Source: Salvia splendens (taxonomy: Eukaryota > Streptophyta > Magnoliopsida > Lamiales > Lamiaceae). From it: a stretch of 64,000 nucleotides of DNA. The notes below the pieces were generated by a model. It worked only from the letters and a program-made list of their open reading frames with translations. It did not search any database and was not told the origin of the DNA. Below, in pieces: positions 31,472-42,562 of the stretch (positions are counted from its first letter, which is position 1; every line of letters starts with the position of its first letter). Where the stretch lies: assembly GCF_004379255.2 (NCBI RefSeq), contig NC_056034.1, positions 36,624,887 through 36,688,886 of the forward strand, read 5' to 3'. The position numbers were made by a program, and so were the translations under genes.

Positions 31472-34400
31472 ATGGACTACAAGCAGAGGCTGATTTCGGC
31501 GGCGAAATGCGTCTACGCCGGCGATTTTCGCGCTGCTGGAGAAGCGCCTATTGATTCCTTGGATTATGGGATCCAAGCGGCACTCAAACCGCACCAAGTC
31601 GAAGGCGTGTCCTGGCTCATCCGCCGCTACCACCTCGGCGTCAACTCCATACTTGGTACTGTTACCCTTTACCTTTTCGAAAAGTTTTTACTTCCAATTG
31701 ATTCAATTACCGTGCGCGCGCGTGTGATTTCCCCCCTCTACGTTTGTTTTTGCAGGCGACGAGGTGAGACTTGTAACTTGGCTCAACTGGATTTGAGAGT
31801 GTTTCGTTCTTAACGAATTATGTTTGTGTTCTTTTCTTTTAAAGGAGAAACTTGTTTTTTTATGATGCAATGGTAAATGATGGCAGCAGTGCTTGGAGTT
31901 GCTGAAATTATCTCTCTTTCGCACAAGAGCTATCTTAGAATTGTAGTTGTGACTTCTGAGTGATTATGAAATCAAATGATCATTTTTTTCCTTCTTTTTT
32001 CCACTCGTGATTATTAACTTCTAATGCAATCTGTTGGTTTTGGAAATTTACTCTTTAGTCCCAGTCTGCAACATTCTGTATTGTTATTTATGCTGGAAGA
32101 GGGGGCAGTTTGGTCCATCGTCACGGTCATAATGGATAAGATTTGAAGTTAGTTTCCTAAGCGCGTGTATCATTCTTGCTTGTCAGTCTTCTGTTATGTA
32201 CAAGTTAGCATTTTATAATTCAGAATACCATATATTGGAAAGAAAAATTTTATGTTGTATTCAGTGATTTAAATTCAACGAATTATATGCAATACAGTAC
32301 AAGATAGAGTATTCCTTTTTCGCTGCATCTTACACCTATGCAGATTGATACCTAACGAAGTACATCTTCTGAGGCAAGTTAAAAGCTGTAGAGTTGGACC
32401 ATTATAGGAATATGGCACCTCATAGCATGATTATTTTGATACTGTAGTTTTCCTAATGTTAATATATATAGCTGCTAACTCATAGTTTAAAAAGTTCGTC
32501 TAGACAATCTTCAATTTAAAGTTGAGCAAACTATAATGATTTTCTTGTGCTAATGATTTATCACTGTAGATGGGACTGGGGAAAACGCTGCAGGCTGTAA
32601 CACTTTTGAGTTACCTGAAAGTGTTTCTGAAAATTTCTGGGCCATTCCGTGAGTAAATAGATTTTACTTTTTCATAAGTATATATTGGGATTTTCTGTCC
32701 TTGAAAATGTTTTAATCATAATTGCTCTAAAGATGTTTAATTTTCCCTGCAGTGGTCTTGTGCCCTCTCAGTGTAACTGATGGTTGGGTCTCAGAAGTGG
32801 CGAATTTCGCTCCAAAGTTGAGATTGCTTCGTTATGTTGGGGAAAAAGAATATAGACGCAAATTGCGAAGGGAAATGAGTGAATATGTAAAAGAAAGTCT
32901 ACTCACATCTCGCGTAAGTAATTCTGTGCTTGTTTCCCGTTCTTTGTGTAAAACTACATGCACTTAGTTACTGCAATTGAGGTAACATATTGCTATATGC
33001 TATCAATGTTTGGTGTTTGTTGCAGGTTCCATCATTTCCGTTTGATGTGCTGTTGACAACTTATGACATAGCATTGATTGATCAGGACTTTCTGTCCCAA
33101 TTCCCTTGGCATTATGCAATAGTTGATGAAGCACAGAGACTTAAAAACCATTCCAGTGTATGTTTAAAATTCTGCTTGATGTGGTTTTCCTCTTAGCCAT
33201 CAGTTCTTGCAAGTATATCTGTATAATTTGTTTTGTGTATTTATATTGTGAGAGAAGTTTTAATTTCTCCCCATAGTATAAGCAAATAGTCTTTGCAAAA
33301 TGCATAATAGTCAACTATATATATCTGTCCTATGCTATGTTGATTTATGAAGCTCTCTGGCAACATAGTGATTTTGTTTTATGTTATGCTGTGTTGGTAC
33401 CCTGAGATAAAGTTATATGTTTTCCCCTTGCAGCACAGCTTCTTGGATACTTGGACTATATGCTATGCTGTATTACAAACATTTTTGAGAATCTGTATCA
33501 TGAACTATCATTAAAAAATTAGTGGCCTTAATATATGCTATTCTATGTTACAGCTTTGAGCTTAATGTAAACTTTTCTCCACTCTGTCAGCATGTAGTGT
33601 CTGGATTCTACATGCATTATCACAGAAGTATTTTCTCGAGAATGAAGTACTTTCTCTAGTATGTAGTTCTAATCTGGTATTGAGCATATATATAATAGCT
33701 GGCTCTGACTGCTTTATCTCTTAAGTTATTTCTTTAGCCTTTTTAACTTCTCTTACAACTTTCTTGGACTGTAACAGGTCTTATATACTGTTTTGAGAGA
33801 ACGATTCGTCATGCCAAGAAAATTGCTTCTCACTGGAACACCAGTTCAAAACAATCTTACTGAACTTTGGGCTCTGATGCACTTCTGTATGCCATTGATC
33901 TTTGGAACACTGGAGCAGTTTCATTCTGATTTCAAGGAAGCTGGAGATCCTTCATGTAATTTGTCTGCATATATTTACGTAGCATGTTTGTCTTTTTCAA
34001 AATATATAGGTCCTTCCTTTTCTAGTGCTAATGAATGGTAAATTGGATTTTGCTGAAATCTTGCAAAGTCCTCGGCTTTTGAAGAAAAATGTAATGTTCT
34101 TTAATGTAGTTTAGGTAACACAGTCGAGCTACTCGCCGGCGCTTCTTATTTTCTTCTTTAGCAGGTCAAGGTGCACAAAAAGTGAAGGAACCGTTTAAGA
34201 TCTTAAAGTATGTGCTGGGTGCATTTATGCTTCGAAGGACCAAATCTACACTTATGGAGTCTGGCACTCTGCTACTGCCTCCTGTTACTGAAATAACTGT
34301 GTTAGTTTCTTTAAAAATTAATTGTATCTTTTATATGCACTGTGTTAATTTCTTTAAAAAGCTATTGTGTCTTTTTTACTCCATATGTGATATACTGTTG

Positions 34401-37400
34401 CTATCTATTCATTCCCTAAAGTTTGGTGGAGCATGAATCTAAGTTATCTTAATACTCATATTTATTGGCAGGATGGCACCTTTGTCTCCACTGCAGAAAA
34501 AGGTTTATATGTCAATAATCAGAAAGGAACTTCCAAAGCTGCTTGCACTTGCTTCTAAAGGAACAAATGCTCCATCTTTGCAAAATATTGTGGGCAATAC
34601 TTTTTTTTTATTGATCAGTGACTATTTGTTTAAATGTTGTAGATTCATGACATTATTTGTACAAAATGGTGATACAAGCCTGATGCTGTTACTTACCAAT
34701 TCTCCTTCAGGTAATTCAGCTCCGGAAAGCATGTAGCCATCCATATCTTTTCCCGGGTATTGAGCCTGAACCATATCAGGAGGGTGAGCACCTGGTTCAG
34801 GTAATATACCCCATGCAGATTTTAAGGTTATGGATGAAGTTTTAAACCTTGTGCCATTTACAGTTAACAGCCTGACGGCTGACACAATGAATAATTAAAA
34901 ATAAAATAATACTACTTCTCATCCTTCAGTATTCATGTGCATTCGGCATTCGTACATATTTCTCACTCTTCGATTGGGTTTTTCCTATTTTGTTTGTGAA
35001 TGATTATTTAATGGAGCTATTTTTACACCTCAATTGATGTTGGATCAGGCTAGTGGCAAACTTCTAATTTTAGATCAGCTACTTAGGAAGTTGCATGATG
35101 CTGGGCATCGCGCTCTATTGTTTGCCCAAATGACTCATACTCTTGACATATTGCAGGTGAGTTTTATCTTTTGTTTATGTATGGTTAGGATCTATAGCAT
35201 CTAATTAACATTACATTAATCATTTATGTCTTTTAATATACAATTATATCTTGTAGGATTTCTTAGAAATGAGAAAATATACCTATGAGCGTCTTGATGG
35301 TTCAATTCGAGCAGAAGAGCGATTTGCTGCAATTAGAAATTTCAGCATAAAATCAAGTGCTAATATTAACTCTTGTGAGAGCACACCATATATCTTTTTG
35401 ATATCCACACGAGCTGGGGGAGTGGGACTAAATCTTGTGGCTGCTGATACAGTAAGCTTGCTTTTAGTTTCTTAATATGTACTTGCTTTATGACCCTAAA
35501 CTATTATTTTAAGGTGGCTGTCAACTTTGGATGATGAACTGTTAAGTTTTAAAAGATGTTTAGACTTCTTCACCTTTGATATTTATTCCATAATTGGAGA
35601 ATAGTTCTTTGAAATTGGTGGTGATTTAATTGCTTGGGTAGGCTTGTAGTTGTAGCCTTTGAGTTACTTGATGAGAACAAGAAAACTATTTATTAGCTTT
35701 TAATGATGACAGGGGTCTGTTAATTTTCGGACTTTTGTTGTGTTTTATGCATTAAATTTATATTTGCAGTGAGAATCATTTAGGTCTATTACTATTATCC
35801 TTAAAAGTCATGGCTCGTACAGATAATCAAACAATTTTGAAATTTAAAACCAGGGCCTCAATGCCCCCTCTGCTAACAACTGCTAGCTACACACCATTAA
35901 TGGATGGGCCTCACCTCATCAACCCCTTTCCATTAGTTCTAGGCATCGACGACTATCATTGTAATAATTTACGACTATCATTATAATAATTTTAGCACAT
36001 TTTACTCTATAGTATTGAATGTTAGAACTGTAATATGTAGGAGTACAAATTTAAATAACTTTTTCATATTTATTTATGGAGGCTTAAAAGTAAACATTTT
36101 AATGAATCATTGATGAACTACTATAAAAAGTAGAAAATCTTTGTAGAAGAATTTAAAAAGATTAAAAGTTAAAGGGTTGATTGCCTTAAAATCCATAGAA
36201 ACTTTTATGCCACTGTGCAATTAGACAGGACTTTTTAATAATCTTAATTAGAACCTCAACCTTCAAAGATTTTGCAATTACAACAGCCTATATTTTTGTT
36301 GACGTGAAGGGTTGTCATGCATTGATTGGCTTGTGTGCTTGTAAGTTGTAACAGATGAATATTCTGTGTTTTGTAGGTCATATTTTACGAGCAAGATTGG
36401 AATCCCCAAGTGGATAAGCAGGCTTTGCAGCGTGCACATAGAATTGGCCAGAGTAATCATGTGCTATCTATTAATTTGGTTACTGGGCGTACAGTTGAGG
36501 AGGTAAGGTTATTACTTTTTTCTTGTAATCACATTTCTCAGATGCTGATTAGGAACGATGCAGGTTATTGTGAATAGAGCAAGAAGGAAGCTACAACTCA
36601 GTCATAATGTTATAGGAGATGAAATGCTGGATTGTGAGGGAAGTAATGGAGGAACTGAAGCTGGTGATTTGAAATCTGTCATACTTGGTTTGCATATCTT
36701 TGATCCCATGGAGATGAATATAGATAAATCAGATAACCAATTAGATAAGAGCGAACTAGCTGTTTTAGCTGATAAGGTCATTGTGTCCCGCCATGAGTTA
36801 CAATCAGATGTGAGGGATAGGAAGCTAGGGATCAATTCAATGGATCGGGCGAGTGATCAAAATTTAATGAAGCAAGATGCTTCTGAGTCTATTGACTTTA
36901 ATCCAGACCTTGATGAAGCTTCATACACGGCATGGGTCGAGAAGTTTAAGCAAGCATCTCCAGAACAAGACAGTGACATACTGGAATCAGGAAATAAGAG
37001 ATGCTTACCTGATGAGAAACATCTTAAAGCGGAAGCTGCTCGAAGGAAGGCAGAGGAGAAAAAAATGTCCAAATGGGAAACACTAGGATATCACTCACTT
37101 GCTGTCAGCAATCATGTCAGTCCAGTCAATCAGGATGAGGTGTCAGATGCTGGCTCAGTTCATTTTGTTTATGGAGACTGCACAACTGCTGCAGCAGTTA
37201 CCCCTTCCGAGTCCACAATTATATTCAGGTATAAATCATTCGTATCATGTAGCCCTTACAAATTTTTGCTCTTGGTGCATGCTTGATGTGAAGTGCTTCA
37301 CTATCTTATCAATAAATTTACTGTTTGGATTTGTGTGGCTTCACAATCTTTTCTTCTCTTACCCAATAGAGCCTCTCATGTTTACAGCTGTTAAATGCAA

Positions 37401-40100
37401 TTTGATATAACTGTAGTTTGGCTTCACTTATGTTCTATACGTAGAATTCATTAAAAAATTAGAGCTTATTAGATCTAAAGACTATAGTGCATACTTTGAC
37501 ATTTTGAGTCTCAAGAAAATCAAAATACGGTAAAAAGTGAAATTGAACTCTTAAAAAAGATAGAAAGTTCAGCTTTTAAGTATTCTTTTTAGTGTAAATT
37601 ATAATATAAGAAGTGAATGATGGGTTTTTATCTACCCACACAACCATAAAATTTATTGAAAGCACTTATAATTTTTTCTCAAAAACATATTAACCATTTA
37701 TATTTCTGGATATGATCATATATCATACATGTTCTTCTAGACAAATTTGTGAGGTCTAAACATATTTGTACTAATCTTTATTCTACAGCACCCTAGATAT
37801 TGACCTCATATATATTCCATCTTGAGAATCTTAAGTGATCAAAAAGTTGAGGACTGATCACTATGACCAATGAAGAAGATTTTTGAAGAACATAAGCCAA
37901 AAAGTTGAGGACTGATCACCCACATTTACTGATTGATCTTCTCTAACCTTTATATATGTATTTATGTATTTATATCTGGTGCTATTTTAGTGTGTAATAG
38001 CTTTCCATATACTTGTGATTAAAAAAATTACCGGTTGAAATCTTTATGGCAGTTGTGTTGATGATTCTGGAAATTGGGGGCATGGAGGTCTGTTTGATGC
38101 ACTGGCTAGGCTGTCAGCATCTATTCCCAATGCATATCAGCGGGCTTCAGAATTTGGAGATCTCCATCTGGGTGATTTACATCTCATAGAAGTTACTGGT
38201 GAGCTGAGCCCTCTATTCTAACTGAGTTTCTCTTTAAAAGATCTTTAAAGTGTTGAAGTTCTGTTCAATGACTTAAACTTTTGGTTAAGATAGATTCATT
38301 CTGTTTCTCAAAGTTTTTCCTATACTTCACATTACCACTTTTTCATCATCTCGTATTTTTCACATTACAGGGGTTTTTCTATTATTGAGTCAACAGGGGT
38401 TAAGTTCTTTCAAGTAGAACCAAATTGTCAATCATCTCTATTCTTAGATTTTGGTTTATAATTTTGGCTTCTCGCTCATTTTCTGCAGAGGACCACGGTG
38501 ACCAGAGTACTAGTACTGATCCACGTCGATGGGTCGGTTTAGCTGTTGTGCAATCATATAATCTGAGGCGTAAAGTCCCTCGTCGTGATATCTCTACGGC
38601 TGATTTGGAAGTTTGCCTTGCAAAAGCATCATTTTCAGCCGCTCAATATTCAGGTAGAATGTTGGTTTCTTTTTGAAAATCATAGTTTGTGGTTTGTGTT
38701 CTTTAGTAGAAGTGGACTGTAAAGTGGCCACTGAATTGATGTTTGAGTGTAGGACAGTAGGAGTACCAATCCAAGTCTGATTAGAGAATGATGTTAGAGA
38801 ATGAGCAAGAATATCAGGAGACTAGACTGATTTTCCCATTTTCTAAACTTTTGATAAGTGATTGTCGAGTTGCATTTATGAGCTACAATTTTCTACCTAA
38901 AATTTGGATATGCAGATTATCAATTTGAAAGGTAGATGTCTAAATTTTCTTATGAGGAGTGAGACAAAGAAGCTAAAATATAATCAAACACATAAACCTT
39001 TTATCTGTATTTTAGTTGGTATTTAGACAGAAATTGATCTGAGTAATTTTTGGAACTAGTCATAAAAATTACTCCTAAAAGGAGGATGGATTGCATATTG
39101 TTAGAATGAGGGAAAGGAATTGAAGAAATCTAAGCAAATCTTGAGGCAAATCCATACTAGAAATAGTTTCAATCACATCTTGTAAAGATAGACATACTTT
39201 TTCCTTGAATGGCACCTGTTAAAGGGACGAGTGTAATAGATGAATAAGCAAGCAATACAAACAAAGTCAACCATCGATTTTTCAATTCATGTTTTAACAC
39301 ATTGCAATGTTGCGTGCCATCCAAGTACTCTTGTGTTACTGGTTCCTTCTGGTTCTATAAGAATGTCAGTCAAATGTTGTTAACAGCTCATGATGGTAGT
39401 GACTTCTTTTTTAGATTTCTGTAGTGTTACAGATGCTCATGCTCAAGTATTTTGGTTTCATTTCTTTTCTAAGTTCTAATCTAATACGCAGGATCTATAA
39501 ACGTGTGTTTTTATGTCTTTTTTCCTTTTCTTTCAAAAACTTGGCAGCTTCAATACACATGCCCCGGATTAATTATCAGCATGGTACAGATCGCTCAGAA
39601 TGGTATACTGTTGAGCGCCTGCTACGAAAATATGCAGCGATGTATGGCATAAATATTTATGTGTAAGTTTCTCATTCTGCAGGTCTGGTGTTTGTTTTCA
39701 TTTATCTAGTTTTTGTTTTGTTTGGAGCGTTTCATGGATTGCAATGGTGGGTGAAGGGAGGATCAATCAAATTTCCTCTAGTTCACGTTTTCTCATTACT
39801 GATATTTAGTCTCCCAATTCAGTAATTTATTTTTTTGACAAATAGTTTCATAGTAAAAGTTATGAATTGAAATTAGATATAAATAATGGAGTGCATCTCA
39901 AAATAGATTTATAAGAATACATTCATGCAGTATCACATTGTATTTCCTGCTGCATACATATATATTGACATGACTGGATAATAAATTAGCTTCTCATTTT
40001 CAGGATTTGATGATCTTACTCATAAATGATTCTGGTAGTTAGATTCTCATTGAAATAATATATTTCACTGTGCAGATATTATTATCGGCGTTCAGAATGA
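31472..40100 (+). CDS. CHR10: SNF2-family chromatin remodeller with macro-like C-terminus (CHR10/ALC1-like)
   Basis: Exons: 31472-31655, 31756-31763 (8 nt), 32570-32648, 32753-32913, 33026-33157, 33778-33955, 34165-34300, 34472-34589, 34711-34800, 35049-35156, 35257-35451, 36377-36502, 36564-37228, 38053-38198, 38489-38653, 39548-39662 and 40076-40100. The total is 2631 nt, 876 residues, all GT-AG and in phase. Motifs: [12 protein letters not shown]; Walker A DEMGLGKT (spelled across three exons); [20 protein letters not shown] (DEAH-box position); [67 protein letters not shown]. After an acidic linker the last four exons resemble a macro domain ([30 protein letters not shown]). This matches plant CHR10/ASG3, the relative of animal ALC1/CHD1L, an ATP-driven nucleosome remodeller in the nucleus. 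The symbol is assigned by family resemblance. Confidence 0.93.
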
Positions 40101-40256
40101 AGCAGCCTACATAAGAGTGTTGTGATCACCTGTAAAATGTTAAGACTTAAACTGATGCTTAGGCTGTGCTGCTGTATGTTTTGCTTTGATGGACTATGAT
40201 GCTATAAAACTACGATGGTCTTGTAAAGAATGTAATATTTGTAACATACTATTATA

Positions 40257-40495
40257 CTCCGTCCTAAGTTACTTGAGTCGTATTCCTCTTTGGGTTGTCC
40301 CAAGTTACTTGAGTCATTTCTCTTTTTGACTAAAAACAACACGTCTAATCTCACCCACTTTACTCTTTCTTTTACTTTACACCTTTTTCTTTTTCTTACT
40401 TTATTCTTTCATCTACTTTATTTAACTCACTAAACACAACTTTCTTAAATCCCGTGACGAAAAGAAACGCCTCAAGTAACGTGGGAAGGAGGGAG
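40257..40495. mobile_element. Stowaway-like MITE
   Basis: TA target duplication (40255-40256, 40496-40497); ends CTCCGTCCTAAGTTACTTGAG and CTCAAGTAACGTGGGAAGGAGGG (complementary). It lies 157 bp past the stop codon of the SNF2 gene and may fall in or near its 3' UTR or poly(A) region. Confidence 0.85.
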
Positions 40496-40497
40496 TA

Positions 40498-40852
40498 ATA
40501 ACTAAACATATTCCAAAGTCTTGCAATCCAACATAAGCATGCACATAAACACCGAGATACACAACAAGCAGGCATTCAACACATTGTTCTTCTGCTGGCA
40601 TACTTTCATGCAATAACACCAAAGTATGCCTTCGATGTGCTCTCAGGCATGAGAGTTGCATCACTGAGGTAGATCCTTATATGTGAAGTAATCAAGGTAT
40701 GAAAACTATGTTATTTTGTGACTTCGGAAGGCTATCATATGCTTGCTTGAGTGGTTTAACATTGTGTTACTTTCTTGTTAACGTGTGCTTTGATAATAGG
40801 GGATAACTATTTTGGGACAAAGGGAGTTCGTAAAAAGAAAACTGTAGATTTG
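40498..40852. other. Gap between two MITEs
   Basis: No gene or structure recognised. Confidence 0.5.
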
Positions 40853-40854
40853 TA

Positions 40855-41110
40855 TTCCCTCTGTTTCACCTCAAGTATCTGATTTCTGCTAAGTGATTGA
40901 TTTCCGCTCTTAGCTAAAAACAAAACATCTAATCTCATTTGTTTTACCCTCTCTCATACTTTACTCTCTCTTTATCTTTCTTGTTTTATCCTCTTCTCTC
41001 ATACTTTACTCTTTCTTTATCTTTCTTACTTTATCCTCTCTCATACTTTATCATTCTTCTTAAATCCCGTGCAGAGAAGAAATCAATCACATGTGGTGGG
41101 ACGGAGGGAG
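40855..41110. mobile_element. Stowaway-like MITE
   Basis: Ends TTCCCTCTGTTTCACCTCAAG and CACATGTGGTGGGACGGAGG-GAG, with TA on both sides. The interior has repeated CTCTCATACTTTA units. Confidence 0.82.
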
Positions 41111-41210
41111 TATATCTTCAAGGCAGGCCGAATCTTAGATCATGTAGTATGAGTGGTATAAACAGTGTCATTCACTCTAGTTGATTGTACTAATGATCTT
41201 TTGGCTGCAG

Positions 41211-41545
41211 TTGAATGGCTTTTCAGATCAGAGAAAGAGGCTTGCAGAAGATAGAGCCCACAATGCTGCTGCTTTAGAAAGCACTTAAAGAAAACTGTTA
41301 GATGTGAGAAAAACTTCTCAACAACTAATGGTAATAGTTTAAGAAGCACAGGCCAAAGTTGATTGGAGTCGAGTATTTCGTTCTGACTTCTTGAGGCTGT
41401 TTCTTTTTATTAGGTTTTTGAGAAAAAAGGTAGAGGAAGATCTAGATAATCTAAGGAGGAAGTCCCAAATGTCCAAATGCTCAAGCATGAGCTGAAGGAG
41501 TACATGGAAATCCTCAAGTGCATAATCTTCCTTGAGCAATCGTTT
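41211..41545 (+). pseudogene. Fragment resembling the coiled coil before the RING of BRE1-like/HUB E3 ligases
   Basis: After an AG acceptor, LNGFSDQRKRLAEDRAHNAA is followed by ALEST-stop-RKLLDVRKTSQQLM, then QAKVDWSRV, KKVEEDLDNLRRKSQ and, in another frame, VQMLKHELKEYMEILKC. The order and the EYMEILKC ending recall the segment just before the RING finger in plant HISTONE MONOUBIQUITINATION (BRE1) proteins. The RING itself is absent; the reading stops at a MITE. One stop and at least one frame change are visible. Family assignment from memory of the motif, so moderate. Confidence 0.5.
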
Positions 41546-41724
41546 TTCGTTTTGGAAAAATGAGAGAGAAAGTAAAGTAAGAGAGAATAATATAAATAAG
41601 AGTCTTTTCTATATTATTATTTTTCTTACTTTACTTTTTTCTATTTTTATTATTTATTATTATTTTTTCAAAACGAGGGCTGAAAATGAAACACCTCTAC
41701 TGCAGAGAGACGGAGGGGGAGGTG
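41546..41724. mobile_element. Stowaway-like MITE, worn ends
   Basis: The left block CGTTTTGGAAAAATGAGAGA pairs with TTTTTTCAAAACGAGGG, and GTAAAGTAAGAGAGAATAAT pairs loosely with TTATTTTTCTTACTTTAC. The right end is AGAGACGGAGGGGGAGGT. Confidence 0.6.
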
Positions 41725-41847
41725 CATGAGAAAATGAATAAGCTAGCATTATCTCATGTTTGTGTGTATGTAATAGGAAATGACATTATCTAATATTTAT
41801 GGACAAGTTAGTGGGATGTACAAGGTTTAATTTCCTCTTCTGATCTT

Positions 41848-42562
41848 TGTCACGCCCGCATTTTCTAAGAATAGAAAATACGGTTGATCGCCACTAGGGG
41901 AGGATTAAAGAAGCGGGGAAGAAAGGGGAAAACAACACAACTCAACCATAGCCCGAAACAAATGGGAATAGCTCGAATAAAATCAGAGTATCTCAACAAT
42001 CAACAACTTAAAAATGAATAATATTTCAGCGATACAAGAACTCAAAAGAAAAACAACTACTTAGCGGAAGCATTTGAGAGAAGGAATATGCCACGTGTGA
42101 AGACATGACACATTCTAAACACTTAAATTTCTTCAACGGTCTTGCTCAACACCCACCGCACCCATCACGCTCAACCTGCACATTTTTAAAACATATGCAT
42201 GGCTGAGTACTTGATGCACTCAGTGGACTCATGCCGAAAACATTTTATAAAAAGATATTTATCATGCCACCATTGAGTGACCTTGGGGTTTTAACTTTAG
42301 AAATCGCCCAAGACACTAAAATCATTTCCATCGTAAAATTCGGTTGATCAACCATTTTCTCATAGCTATCTCCCATATCTAATCCATTGATGACAAGGAA
42401 TGTGGCCACATTCCAAGTCACTAGACCGGCCGACCCAAAAGACGGCTCACGATCTCCATAAGTGTACACTAGCCTGAATAGGGACTCACTCCCTAGACAG
42501 ACCCGAATTCGATTATCCATTGATGGCAAAAGCCACATCAGATAGGTTCCATAGAATAAAAC
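41848..42562 (-). repeat. Left part of an older LTR related to the Tekay-like element
   Basis: Starts TGTCACGCCCGCATTTTC. From about 42140 it aligns with the intact LTR: CTCAACCTGCACA, GGCTGAGTACTTG, CTCATGCCGAAAACATTTT, GACGGCTCACGATC and CAGACCCGAATTCG. It is interrupted at 42562 by the young element and resumes at 54124. No matching target duplication was found for the old copy. Confidence 0.75.

Noticed and set aside
33200..33770. Possible extra exon in the long intron of the remodeller
   Set aside because: No conserved motif is missing between the flanking exons; [11 protein letters not shown] joins directly to [10 protein letters not shown].
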